A DNA stretch of 15,334 bases from RGIG8709 sp045575975 (GCA_045575975.1 JAZNFO010000013.1:1-15334); one strand, 5' to 3'. Counted from the stretch's first letter, positions 6,039 to 14,193 are shown. Notes: generated by a model not told the origin, from the sequence alone. Program-made: numbers and translations.

Positions 6039-7913
6039 ATGAAAAAAAGGTTTTTGGTTTTAGTCTCGATATGTTTATTGTTTTCTTCTGTTTTTGTGCC
6101 TGTAATGGCCGAAGATAGCAATATTAATGTTATGATTAAAAATATTTCTTCTGAAGATGCTAACAGTGATATAGTTGAAGATATTACCTTTGAAGATGAA
6201 ATTTTAAGCGAGCGCATTACAGTAAATGAGAATGAGTTTACCTCTTCTAATATCCCTCGCTATACCTCCGGAATCAAGTTGTTTAGCTTCTGTAGTCCAG
6301 AATTGTCAGATGAGCAAAAAGCAGCGAAAGTGCGCGATTTTATACTGGAAAGACTAAACAATATGGAAGCATATAGGGAAGAACTATCTCTTGACAAAAA
6401 TACGGCAACGGATATGTTATTTATTGATTTATCAGGATTATCTGAGGTTGAGTTGTATTATGATACTGCTGCAAACAAAAACTCCACAAAAAAGATTTTG
6501 AGGAATGCCATAAGTGACATACAGAACAAATCCCCCAGGACATTTTGGTGCGATTTTGCTTATACATGGTCTTGGGGCAGCGATTGTAAGCTGACAAAAC
6601 TTGGTATTCAACTAAATTGTGATATGGTTGATGTTGCTGATGGCGTGCAGTCGGTGATTGATGAAGTCAATGCTTTAACAGCGGAATTTGACGGTTATGT
6701 GCAATCTATTGTGGAGTTAATTCCGGACTATTATTCTGATTATGAAAAAATTCTGTTTGTAAACGATTATCTTTGTACTAATTATAAATACGACACAAGA
6801 TGCTACACTAATAACGCTGCTGAGTTAACTATCTATAATGCTTATGATTTCTTTAAAGAGGGAAAAGGCGTATGCCAGGCATATACTCTTGCTTTTATCG
6901 CAATAATGGATGAATTGGGTATCAGATGTGATGCTGTTTCTTCTGTAGCAATGGAGCATATTTGGAATTTAGTAGAGTTGAACGGGAAGTGGTATCACAT
7001 TGATGTGACCTGGAACGATCCGTGTTTCCCTATGCTTGAAAATGATACATTGGGGAAAGCATGTCACAAATATTTTCTGTTGAGTTCAGAGCGTATAGAA
7101 AATATAGATGCTTATCCTGATAACCACTATGGTTTTGATGTAGAGGGCTATGGTTATGAAATCGGCACAGAATATGATGAGGTTGAAGTTGATTTAAGTC
7201 AATCTCTTAGAACATCATTTATAGAATTAAACAGTATATGGTATACCACAGACTATAATGACGCTACCCGAAAATGCGGGTTGTATGCCTTAGATTCTCC
7301 GGATATTTCCTCTATTAAAAGGAAAGACTTCAAAACTCCCATTTGTAATATTGGATTATGGAGAACAGCAGACAACGCCTACTACCCTTGCTCTTTTTCA
7401 TATTTGGCAAAATACAATGATGTTATTTTATTTAATACTCCAACTTCGATTTGTGTGTTTGACGGAAAAGAAGTTTCAGAGTTGTATGTTCCCAAAAAAC
7501 AAAATGACGAAAAAATCTATGGGTTTACCATAAGGGGGAATGAAGCGTGGATTCAACTTGCCACCAATCCAAATCAAGAAGGAATAAAAAAAGCCACTTT
7601 GGAAAAGGTTAATCTTGATGAATTAGTGACCTGTAAGCTTATTGTTGAAGATTATAGCAAGGTAACTAAGAAAGCTACAATTTATGCAACACAAAATATT
7701 GAAGCAACATTAATTTTTGCTTCATACGAGAAGAATGGCAAACTAATTGATTGCAAGCCTATAAGCTGTTCCGGGAAGAACCAAATAACAAAAGGCACGC
7801 GTAAATATGCTTCACCAAATGGATTTAATACGAACGGTGCAGAAAAGGTTAAAATTATGATTTGGGATAAGGAGTCCAGAATCAAACCTTTGTGCGAAGT
7901 ATTGGAAAAATAA
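6039..7913 (+). CDS. Secreted transglutaminase-like (cysteine protease fold) protein
   Basis: The protein has 624 residues from the ATG at 6039, which follows an AAGGAAG SD. A TTG at 6015 would put eight residues before the signal peptide and lies upstream of the SD. The N-terminus (KKR, hydrophobic core, VMA) is a signal peptide of about 24 residues, so the protein is exported. The transglutaminase-like core is near residues 230-330 with a full triad: C279 in EGKGVCQAYT, H307 in MEHIWNLV and D322 in WYHIDVTWNDP. The following 280 residues are Trp/Tyr-rich and repeat-like without a domain I can name. Bacterial members may be peptidases or cross-linkers acting on wall or surface proteins; the substrate is unknown. 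The promoter is weak: TTGACA at 5993-5998 lacks a good -10 at normal spacing. No terminator is seen after it. Confidence 0.85.
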   Translation: MKKRFLVLVSICLLFSSVFVPVMAEDSNINVMIKNISSEDANSDIVEDITFEDEILSERITVNENEFTSSNIPRYTSGIKLFSFCSPELSDEQKAAKVRDFILERLNNMEAYREELSLDKNTATDMLFIDLSGLSEVELYYDTAANKNSTKKILRNAISDIQNKSPRTFWCDFAYTWSWGSDCKLTKLGIQLNCDMVDVADGVQSVIDEVNALTAEFDGYVQSIVELIPDYYSDYEKILFVNDYLCTNYKYDTRCYTNNAAELTIYNAYDFFKEGKGVCQAYTLAFIAIMDELGIRCDAVSSVAMEHIWNLVELNGKWYHIDVTWNDPCFPMLENDTLGKACHKYFLLSSERIENIDAYPDNHYGFDVEGYGYEIGTEYDEVEVDLSQSLRTSFIELNSIWYTTDYNDATRKCGLYALDSPDISSIKRKDFKTPICNIGLWRTADNAYYPCSFSYLAKYNDVILFNTPTSICVFDGKEVSELYVPKKQNDEKIYGFTIRGNEAWIQLATNPNQEGIKKATLEKVNLDELVTCKLIVEDYSKVTKKATIYATQNIEATLIFASYEKNGKLIDCKPISCSGKNQITKGTRKYASPNGFNTNGAEKVKIMIWDKESRIKPLCEVLEK

Positions 7914-7978
7914 TAAAGGATTTACGGGGTAGAATAAAATATATAACTAAGATAGAACTTTCTTAAGGAGCAGAATCT

Positions 7979-8554
7979 ATGAATATATGTATATATGGAG
8001 CATCAAGTGATTTAATAGATAAAATTTATTTAGACGGGGCATTCAGACTTGGTGAAAAAATGGCAAGGAGAGGTCATTCCCTTGTCTTTGGCGGTGGTGC
8101 TCAAGGCGTTATGGGTGCTTGTGCCAGAGGAACAAAACAGGGCGGGGGAAAGGTTATAGGTGTTTCTCCAAGTTTTTTTAATATTGACGGAATTTTATTT
8201 GATAAATGCGACGAGCTTATCTACACCGAAACAATGAGGGAAAGAAAAGCAATAATGGAAGAAAGAGCAGATGCCTTTGTTATTGCCCCCGGCGGTATTG
8301 GAACCTATGAAGAATTTTTTGAAATTTTTACATTAAAACAGCTTGCAAGACATAGCAAAGCCATTGTAATTTATAACATAGACGGGTATTACAATAAAAT
8401 GATTGAAGCCTTAAAAGAGGCAGAAGAAAAGGATTTTATAAGACCGCAAACCTTAGGCCTTTACGAAGTCTTTGATAATCCTGACAAAATAGTAGATTAT
8501 CTTGAAGGATATATCCCTCCGGTAATAGACATAGTAAAAACAAGAGGTGTATAA
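7979..8554 (+). CDS. LOG-family phosphoribohydrolase (lysine decarboxylase-like fold)
   Basis: This is a 191-residue member of the LOG family, cytoplasmic Rossmann-like enzymes that cleave nucleoside 5'-monophosphates to the base and ribose 5-phosphate. In plants they release active cytokinin; in bacteria they are often mislabelled as lysine decarboxylases. The diagnostic motifs are FGGGAQGVMGA (from 37), the MRERK stretch (86-90) and PGGIGTYEE (104-112), which contains the PGGxGTxxE catalytic signature. The ATG at 7979 follows an AAGGAG SD by 8 bases. No cytokinin or nucleotide-salvage partner is nearby, so its natural substrate is open. It sits alone, convergent with lysC, and shares a bidirectional terminator with it. 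No clear promoter is seen in the 65-base gap upstream. Confidence 0.92.
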   Translation: MNICIYGASSDLIDKIYLDGAFRLGEKMARRGHSLVFGGGAQGVMGACARGTKQGGGKVIGVSPSFFNIDGILFDKCDELIYTETMRERKAIMEERADAFVIAPGGIGTYEEFFEIFTLKQLARHSKAIVIYNIDGYYNKMIEALKEAEEKDFIRPQTLGLYEVFDNPDKIVDYLEGYIPPVIDIVKTRGV

Positions 8555-8586
8555 AAAAATCCCTTGGCGATTGCCAAGGGGTTTTT
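8553..8586. terminator. Bidirectional terminator between LOG gene and lysC
   Basis: CCCTTGGC (8561-8568) and GCCAAGGG (8573-8580) form a perfect 8-pair stem with a GATT loop. Five T follow on the plus strand, and the A-run at 8553-8559 gives a U-run on the minus strand, so it serves both convergent units. Confidence 0.92.
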
Positions 8587-8594
8587 AGTTTTAA

Positions 8595-9800
8595 TTAGAT
8601 ATTAAATTTATCGTGAATTGCTTCAACGGCTTTTTCAGCTTTTGCAGTGTTGATTAAAACAGAAACCTTTGTTTCCGATGTAGAAATCATATGAATGTTG
8701 ATTCCTGCTTCATAAAGAGCTTCAAACATTTTAGCTGCAACGCCGGGATTGTTAACCATACCTGCACCAACGATTGAAACCTTGCTCACATCTTCACGGT
8801 GATTTAGCTGTTCAAATTTGATAGTCTGTTTTTCTGCTTCTAAAAGGTCAAGAGCTTTATTAAGATTATTCTTTGTAACGGTGAAAGATATATCCTTTTT
8901 GTTATTATGACCTATAGACTGTAAGATAACATCAACATTGATATTAGCACTTGCAAGAATAGAGAAAACACGGAAAGCAATTCCGGGGGTATCCTCAAGA
9001 CCTATAATAGAAATTCTTGCAATATCATTATCACGGGTAACTCCTCTGATTAACATTTTTTCCACAGTAACCGCCTCCTTAACTATTGTACCGGGTAATT
9101 TTTCAAAACTTGATTTAACTTCAAGTTTAACATTATATTTTTTAGCCATTTCAACACTTCTGTTGTGAAGAACATTTGCACCAAGGCTTGCAAGCTCAAG
9201 CATTTCATCATAAGTGATTTCGTCAAGCTTTTTAGCCCCTTTGCAAATTCTCGGGTCGGCGGTGTAAACACCGTCAACATCTGTGTAGATTTCGCATTTG
9301 TCAGCATGAATTGCTGCAGCAATTGCAACAGCAGATGTATCACTTCCGCCACGACCGAGGGTGGTTATGTCATCAAATCTGTCAAGACCCTGAAAACCTG
9401 CAACGATAACAATTTTCTTCTTGTCAATTTCAGACAGAATTCTTTCGGTGTTGATAGTTTTGATTCTTGCATCACCTGAATTTGAATTTGTCTGGAAACC
9501 GGCCTGCCAGCCGGTAAGAGAAATAACGGGAATGCCTATTTTCTCAATAGCCATAGCCAGAAGAGCAATAGAAATCTGCTCACCACTTGAAAGCAACATA
9601 TCCATTTCTCTTTTTGAAGGATTATCGTTGATTTCATGTGCTTTTTCAATCAAATCGTCAGTTGTGTCGCCCTGGGCAGAAACAACAACAACAACGCTGT
9701 TTCCCTCTTTGTAGGTATCAACAACACGATTTGCGACATTCATTACTTTTTTAGCATCAGCAACAGAGCTTCCGCCAAATTTTTGTACTATGATTGCCAA
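8595..9800 (-). CDS. lysC: Aspartate kinase with two ACT domains
   Basis: It phosphorylates L-aspartate to aspartyl 4-phosphate, the first step towards threonine, methionine, lysine and diaminopimelate. The 401 residues match a monofunctional aspartokinase. KFGGSSV (7-13) is the family signature and LGRGGSDTSAVAI (148-160) belongs to the substrate-binding core, including D154. Two ACT domains follow: GLEDTPGIAFRVFSILASAN near 272 and GAGMVNNPGVAAKMFEALYE near 345. These are the usual sites of feedback by lysine and/or threonine. The start codon is TTG (9800-9798), immediately after the thrB stop TAA. Its SD (GGAGG, 9813-9809) lies in the last codons of thrB, 8 bases away, so lysC translation is probably coupled to thrB. 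It is the last gene of the operon. Confidence 0.96.
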   Translation of the reverse strand: MAIIVQKFGGSSVADAKKVMNVANRVVDTYKEGNSVVVVVSAQGDTTDDLIEKAHEINDNPSKREMDMLLSSGEQISIALLAMAIEKIGIPVISLTGWQAGFQTNSNSGDARIKTINTERILSEIDKKKIVIVAGFQGLDRFDDITTLGRGGSDTSAVAIAAAIHADKCEIYTDVDGVYTADPRICKGAKKLDEITYDEMLELASLGANVLHNRSVEMAKKYNVKLEVKSSFEKLPGTIVKEAVTVEKMLIRGVTRDNDIARISIIGLEDTPGIAFRVFSILASANINVDVILQSIGHNNKKDISFTVTKNNLNKALDLLEAEKQTIKFEQLNHREDVSKVSIVGAGMVNNPGVAAKMFEALYEAGINIHMISTSETKVSVLINTAKAEKAVEAIHDKFNI

Positions 9801-10718
9801 TTAAAAAACCTCCAGTCTGTTTATTTGAGTGGCACCCTCGTTGTCTGCATCCAGAATTTGAAGATGCCAATGATTAAACTTTTTATTAAGAACTCCCGAA
9901 ACCTTTGCGTTAAAATCGGTGTTGCCTGAGTCTATAAATGCAAGAATTGAAGGTCCCGCACCGCTTAAATACACGCCGAGAGCATTATTTTTATATGAAA
10001 GTCTGAAGATATCGTCAATTCCGGGAATAAGTCTTTTTCTGAAATTCTGATGAAGTCTGTCCGAAACTGCGGTCCTGAGATTTGAGTAGTCTCCCGATAT
10101 AAGGCTTGCAGTAAGAAAAGAGCTTCTGCTTAAGTTGTAAACAGCATCGCAAAATGGAACAACCCGGGGAAGAAGATTTCTCGCCTTTTTTGTTCTCAGA
10201 TAAAAATCGGGAATAAAAACTGCAAATTTCAAATCATCCCTGATAGGATTTTTTATACAACTAACAAGATTTGACCTTGAAACAGAGGTGGTAAAGCCTC
10301 CATAAAGTGCAGGTGCAACATTATCTGCATGCCCTTCAAGCTCAGCTCCCATATTAAGAAGCTGCTCTTTGGTGAATGGATTGTCAAGCAGAATATTTCC
10401 GGCAAGAAGTCCGCCCACAATAGCAGCACTGCTGCTTCCAAGTCCCCTTGATGTGGGGATATTGTTTTTCAGGGTTATATCAAGCCCCTTAAAGCTTTTG
10501 CTGCACCTTAAGGCAACAAGACTCATTGCTCTGTAAACAAGGTTTGAAGAATCAAGGGGAACACCCCCAGAAAAGCCTCCGTCTGTGCGGATGGATAAAC
10601 CCTCGTATGTTTCTTTTACAGAAACATAATTGTAAAGCCCTAGAGCAATTCCAAGACAGTCAAAACCGGGGCCAAGATTTGCACTTGATGCTGGAATACG
10701 AATAGTCACATTTTTCAT
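9801..10718 (-). CDS. thrB: Homoserine kinase (GHMP family)
   Basis: It phosphorylates L-homoserine with ATP to O-phospho-L-homoserine, the substrate of threonine synthase. The 305 residues match the family. The N-terminal IPASSANLGPGFDCLGIALG and the GHMP ATP-binding loop IPTSRGLGSSSAAIVGG (87-103) are diagnostic, and GVYLSGAGPSILAF near residue 250 is the conserved C-terminal Gly-rich segment. Its ATG overlaps the hom stop as ATGA (10718-10715), and no good SD is visible before it, so it should be translated by re-initiation after hom. It abuts lysC with no gap. thrC, the next enzyme, is not in this operon. Confidence 0.96.
   Translation of the reverse strand: MKNVTIRIPASSANLGPGFDCLGIALGLYNYVSVKETYEGLSIRTDGGFSGGVPLDSSNLVYRAMSLVALRCSKSFKGLDITLKNNIPTSRGLGSSSAAIVGGLLAGNILLDNPFTKEQLLNMGAELEGHADNVAPALYGGFTTSVSRSNLVSCIKNPIRDDLKFAVFIPDFYLRTKKARNLLPRVVPFCDAVYNLSRSSFLTASLISGDYSNLRTAVSDRLHQNFRKRLIPGIDDIFRLSYKNNALGVYLSGAGPSILAFIDSGNTDFNAKVSGVLNKKFNHWHLQILDADNEGATQINRLEVF
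9809..9813 (-). promoter_or_regulatory. SD of lysC embedded in the thrB coding end
   Basis: On the minus strand GGAGG covers the Leu-Glu-Val codons near the thrB C-terminus and sits 8 bases before the TTG of lysC. It decides the TTG as the lysC start. Confidence 0.88.
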
Positions 10719-11917
10719 AGCAAACGAAGTTTTGCAAGAACTTCTGCACCGTCAAAACGGTCTTCTTTTAAGAATGCGGCAAGCTCTTTCTCGTCAAGCT
10801 TTGGTGTAACTATTGCAAACTCATCATTCTTGTCATCAAGCGTAACTAGATTAAGTGATGAGAAAACATTCTTGTCAGCATTTTTTATTCTTAAATAATA
10901 ACTGTATTTTTGTTTGGAACCGTCTTTAAGATATTCGTCTTCGCTCTGTTCCCAACGGATAACAATATTTTTGTTTTTATGTTTAACAATATCAATAACA
11001 TCGGAAATAACTGCGCTTGCAGTTGGAAGCTTTCCTGCACCTTTTCCGTAGAACATAACCTCGCCTAAAGAACTGTCGGTAACAACAATTCCGTTAAACA
11101 CATCGTTTATGCAGGAGAGAGGACTTCCGGAAGGAACAAGCATAGGACAAACTCTTGCAAAGACACCGTCTTCTGCTTTAACGCAGGAGCCAATAAGTTT
11201 AATGGAAGAGTTAAGCTTTTCTGCATATGCAACATCTGTAAGGGTGATATTTCTGATACCTTCTGTAGGTATTTTTTCAGCATCAACAGATTTGCCGAAT
11301 GCAAGGGAAGTTAAAATTGCAATTTTTCTGCAGGCATCAAGACCGTCAACATCTGCTGTGGGGTCTTTTTCTGCATAGCCTTTTGCCTGAGCGTCTGAAA
11401 GGGCATCGGAAAATTCAACACCGTCATTAATCATTCTTGTTAAGATGTAGTTTGTGGTGCCGTTTAAAATACCATAAACTCCTGAAATTTCATCGGAGGT
11501 AAGGCTTGAATAAAGGGGTCTTATAATAGGGATACCGCCACCGACACTTGCTTCAAACAAATAGTTGATATTTTTTTCTCTTGCAATCTGTAAAAGCTCA
11601 GTTCCGTGCTTTGCAACAAGCTCTTTATTGGAAGAAATAACATGTTTTCCTGCAAGTAAAAGCTTTTTCGTAAAGTCATAGGCAGGGTTTGTTCCTCCCA
11701 TAACTTCAACAACTGCTTCAACTTCGGCATCATTTAAAATATCATTAAAATCCTTGGTGAAGCATTTGTATTCACTGTCCGGAAAATCACGAAGGTCCAG
11801 AATGTGTTTTATTTCAAGACCTTCCCCTGTTTTGGCTTTGAAAACTGACTGATTTTTGCTGACAAGCTCACCAACACCGGAGCCAACAACACCAAATCCC
11901 ATTATAGCTATTTTCAT
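10715..11917 (-). CDS. hom: Homoserine dehydrogenase with shortened ACT-like C-terminus
   Basis: It reduces aspartate semialdehyde to homoserine with NAD(P)H. The Rossmann GFGVVGSGVGEL (7-18), SSNKELVAKHG, EASVGGGIPIIRPLYSSL, LNGTTNYILTRM and the signature AEKDPTADVDGLDACRKIAI are all present, so the catalytic part looks intact. The last 64 residues start like an ACT domain (KYSYYLRIKNADKNVF). They then lack the usual GVLa-type helix and the strand after it, and go almost directly to DEFAIVTPKLDEKELAAFL. The total length of 400 is about 30 below the common 430-residue Firmicute form. Threonine feedback through this domain may therefore be lost or changed (inference). The ATG follows an AAAGGA SD by 11 bases; the gap to the DUF1015 gene is 31 bases. 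Confidence 0.94.
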   Translation of the reverse strand: MKIAIMGFGVVGSGVGELVSKNQSVFKAKTGEGLEIKHILDLRDFPDSEYKCFTKDFNDILNDAEVEAVVEVMGGTNPAYDFTKKLLLAGKHVISSNKELVAKHGTELLQIAREKNINYLFEASVGGGIPIIRPLYSSLTSDEISGVYGILNGTTNYILTRMINDGVEFSDALSDAQAKGYAEKDPTADVDGLDACRKIAILTSLAFGKSVDAEKIPTEGIRNITLTDVAYAEKLNSSIKLIGSCVKAEDGVFARVCPMLVPSGSPLSCINDVFNGIVVTDSSLGEVMFYGKGAGKLPTASAVISDVIDIVKHKNKNIVIRWEQSEDEYLKDGSKQKYSYYLRIKNADKNVFSSLNLVTLDDKNDEFAIVTPKLDEKELAAFLKEDRFDGAEVLAKLRLL

Positions 11918-11948
11918 ATGTTAAACAATCCTTTCAAAAAATCTTATG

Positions 11949-13262
11949 TTATCTGGGGCCGTTCAGAACAAGCCCGGTAATGGTTTTAGGCCAGAAAAAA
12001 GTAGATTTAAGAGGCATCATTTTTCCTGCCTCTGCAACGCATCTCAGTTCATCAACCCTTGTGGAGTTGAGGAAGAATGCACATTGATAATTCCCTATCT
12101 GAACCTGATGAATTGCCTCTTCTGCACTTCTTGTATATGAAATAAATTTGTTTTCTTCCAGGTTTTCTTTTGAAATGCCTAAATGTTTTTCAAGTATTGA
12201 GGTGTTTAAGAGATTTGCCTCAATGCTTTTTAAGATACTGGATGAAGATTTTTCGGTATTCTTCTTTGTTTCGGTCTCAAGGGAGTGTGGTTTTAAGAGA
12301 TAGTAGTAATCTCCTCCCGTGTAAAGTCCGAAATATTTTTCATCTATAACATCTGATATGCGGTCAATAATAACCTTGTCGTAATCTTCGGATGTAAAAT
12401 GAATTCTTGCAACCTTAAAGTCTTCCGTAAGCATATTTATAAGAATATTTTCATCAAAGCTTTCAATTCCTCTCACAAGTCTGTGTGTGGGAAGAACAAA
12501 AAGTCCACTGCTGTACATAGGCATAATTGCCATCATTGTATAGTCGTAATATTCTTCTTTTTCGCTGTTTTCTTTTTCGCGCATTTCGTTTCTGTATTTA
12601 AGACAGCTTGCATATCTGTGGTGTCCGTCAGCAAGAAACAGCTGTTTGTCTTTAAAGCATTCCTGAAGCTGACTTATGGTGTTTTCGTCTTCGATAAGCC
12701 ACAGATTTTGAGTAATTCCCTCTTCTGTTTCAAAGGTTACATCAGGCTTTTTTGAAGAATTTGCGACTATGATTGAAGAAATTGAAATATCGCTGTCATT
12801 ATAAAGTGAAAATATAGGACTAATATTGGCTTTTGTTGCCCGGAGCAGATTTAAAGGATGCTTTGTGCCGTGTCTTGACGACTTTTGATGAGGCAGAATA
12901 ACCTTTTTGTCGTAATCTTCAATTTTAACAAGACAGATAATCCCTTTAAGGGACTGAAGATTGTTTTTCATAACAAATCTCTGCTCGTAGATGTAAATTG
13001 AAGGTTTGGCATCACGAAGCAGAACTCCCTCACTAATCCAGGCTTCAAGAAGAGAGTTGCTGTTTTGGTACTGCTCTTCTGTAGGGGTTTCGTTATATTT
13101 TTCGCAATAACCCAGCCGTGCTATATTATATTCACTTTTATCGCATAGTTGCTGATAATATTCTTCCGAAATTGTTTCGTTGGGAGGTGCGGTAACGGAT
13201 GATAAATCAGGGAATTTTTCACTGTTATATCTCAGTCCGCAAAATGGTAAAATAACTGCCAT
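11949..13262 (-). CDS. DUF1015 family protein
   Basis: This encodes 437 residues from the ATG at 13262, which follows a GGGGG SD (13274-13270) by 7 bases; an upstream in-frame start at 13310 has no SD and falls before the predicted transcription start. The N-terminal MAVILPFCGLRYNSEKF, the central VILPHQKSSRHGTKHP with SPIFSLYND, and the hallmark LADGHHRYASCLKYR (ADGHHRY at 211-217) identify the DUF1015 family. No membrane segment is seen. The biochemical role of the family is not established to my knowledge. From memory of other genomes it often sits beside serA/serC (serine synthesis). Here it leads hom-thrB-lysC, which suggests a part in the metabolism of serine/threonine-type amino acids or their O-phosphates. 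It is the first gene of the operon, so it shares regulation with threonine synthesis. Confidence 0.88.
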   Translation of the reverse strand: MAVILPFCGLRYNSEKFPDLSSVTAPPNETISEEYYQQLCDKSEYNIARLGYCEKYNETPTEEQYQNSNSLLEAWISEGVLLRDAKPSIYIYEQRFVMKNNLQSLKGIICLVKIEDYDKKVILPHQKSSRHGTKHPLNLLRATKANISPIFSLYNDSDISISSIIVANSSKKPDVTFETEEGITQNLWLIEDENTISQLQECFKDKQLFLADGHHRYASCLKYRNEMREKENSEKEEYYDYTMMAIMPMYSSGLFVLPTHRLVRGIESFDENILINMLTEDFKVARIHFTSEDYDKVIIDRISDVIDEKYFGLYTGGDYYYLLKPHSLETETKKNTEKSSSSILKSIEANLLNTSILEKHLGISKENLEENKFISYTRSAEEAIHQVQIGNYQCAFFLNSTRVDELRCVAEAGKMMPLKSTFFWPKTITGLVLNGPR

Positions 13263-13298
13263 AATATTACCCCCTTGTAAGAAATTATCTATTACTAC

Positions 13299-13327
13299 AT
13301 AATACAACAAAAAACCGATTCCGTCAA
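13299..13327 (-). promoter_or_regulatory. Promoter of the DUF1015-hom-thrB-lysC operon
   Basis: On the minus strand TTGACG (13327-13322) and TATTAT (13304-13299) are separated by 17 bases. Transcription should start near 13292, giving a leader of about 30 bases, too short for a riboswitch or T-box. Confidence 0.83.
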
Positions 13328-13474
13328 GGATTTTTTGGGTTTTAACCTGTAATTATTTTTAAAAATGTAATTTTTTCATAACATTTTTTATTTAATGATG
13401 TAAATAATATAACCGAAAGATAATAAACAATACTTTAAGTTGTTGTCTTTTGGTTAAAGAAAGGAGGGCGGAAT

Positions 13475-13930
13475 TTGACAGAAAGCATAAAAAAGCTGAT
13501 AAATAGAGAAGTTTACGAAAAAAATGCCATAAGACCGTGGGCGAAAATAACAGACTTTGTTTTTTCGGATGACGGGAAAAGGGTGGAGTCCGCAATCCTT
13601 TCAAGCTTGAGTCTGATACCGGTTTTGTATAAGGTAGGCATAATAGATTTGGAAAAGTCGGGGGAAAACATTTTTTTAAAAGAGGGAGTAAAACCAAGTG
13701 CAATTGATAACAAAAAACATTATCCTCTTGAATTTGGGACACTCAGGAAAAAGTTCTTTTATCCCACGGGTAAGAAAATGAAAATCCGGGATATTTGTTT
13801 TGATGCAGAAATTGGAGAGATAACAGATTTTATTGCCGCTCCCCTGCCGATTGGAAGAAAAATATATTTTCAGCCGGAGAGCGAAGAAATTCAAATGCTT
13901 TTATATGAAAAAATAAAGAAAGGCAGGTGA
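13475..13930 (+). CDS. PRC-barrel-like protein of unknown function
   Basis: This encodes 151 residues starting at a TTG, placed by a strong SD (AAAGGAGGG, 13461-13469) 5 bases upstream. Two similar segments, WAKITDFVFSDDGKRVESAI (22-41) and KMKIRDICFDAEIGEITDFI (101-120), each read as strand, Asp-turn, Gly-turn, strand. This is the pattern of PRC-barrel halves. There is no signal peptide or membrane helix, and the C-terminus is basic (KIKKGR). PRC-barrel proteins are adaptor-like and occur in RNA-processing and photosynthetic proteins; no specific job can be given here. The next small gene starts 5 bases after its stop, so the two are probably co-translated. It diverges from the DUF1015 operon; I see no convincing promoter in the 13328-13460 gap for this strand. 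Confidence 0.72.
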   Translation: MTESIKKLINREVYEKNAIRPWAKITDFVFSDDGKRVESAILSSLSLIPVLYKVGIIDLEKSGENIFLKEGVKPSAIDNKKHYPLEFGTLRKKFFYPTGKKMKIRDICFDAEIGEITDFIAAPLPIGRKIYFQPESEEIQMLLYEKIKKGR

Positions 13931-13935
13931 GATAT

Positions 13936-14118
13936 ATGCAGAATTTTTCAGCCGGAGTAATTTTGGGTGTTGCCGCAGGTGTTGCCCTTTCTATGGTTGT
14001 TAACCCAATGGACAAAAAGGATATGTATAAAAATTGCTGTAAAGCAAGCAGGGTAATCAAGAAAATGAACAGAAAATTAAACCGTTCATTTAATAATGCA
14101 ATGCACAATATAATCTAG
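13936..14118 (+). CDS. Small membrane-anchored protein (YtxH-like)
   Basis: This encodes 60 residues. A hydrophobic N-terminal segment, FSAGVILGVAAGVALSMVV, is a membrane anchor with small-residue packing, followed by a strongly basic tail (KKDMYKNC, KKMNRKLNR) likely on the cytoplasmic side. The shape resembles YtxH-type small envelope proteins, but the similarity is only in layout. The ATG at 13936 is preferred because an AGGTGAG SD overlaps the stop of the preceding gene; a GTG at 13927 is possible and would add three residues. It is second in a two-gene unit and ends before a terminator. The CC pair in the tail (YKNCCKA) could be a ligand or acylation site, which is speculative. Confidence 0.68.
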   Translation: MQNFSAGVILGVAAGVALSMVVNPMDKKDMYKNCCKASRVIKKMNRKLNRSFNNAMHNII

Positions 14119-14157
14119 ATGATGGGAATGTTAAAGTTGCCCGCACCACAACAAAGC

Positions 14158-14187
14158 CCGCAGATTATAAAAGTCTGCGGTCTTTTG
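14158..14187 (+). terminator. Terminator of the PRC-barrel/small membrane protein unit
   Basis: CCGCAGATT (14158-14166) pairs with AGTCTGCGG (14172-14180), 9 pairs with one G-U and an ATAAA loop. TCTTTTGTTT follows. On the minus strand the tail is CTTTGTTG, so it may also weakly end the convergent gene at 14194. Confidence 0.82.
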
Positions 14188-14193
14188 TTTGTG

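Noticed and set aside
12399..12755. 118-residue plus-strand frame inside the DUF1015 gene
   Set aside because: It is antisense to a well-supported gene, is Phe/Val/Lys-rich, and has no SD or promoter.
13263..13298. Threonine T-box or other riboswitch before the DUF1015-hom operon
   Set aside because: The predicted leader is only about 30 bases, too short for any such element.
13263..13310. Sixteen-residue N-terminal extension of the DUF1015 protein
   Set aside because: The GGGGG SD sits inside this stretch, just before the ATG at 13262, the operon -10 box at 13299-13304 falls within the extension, and family members start with MAxIxPF-type sequence.
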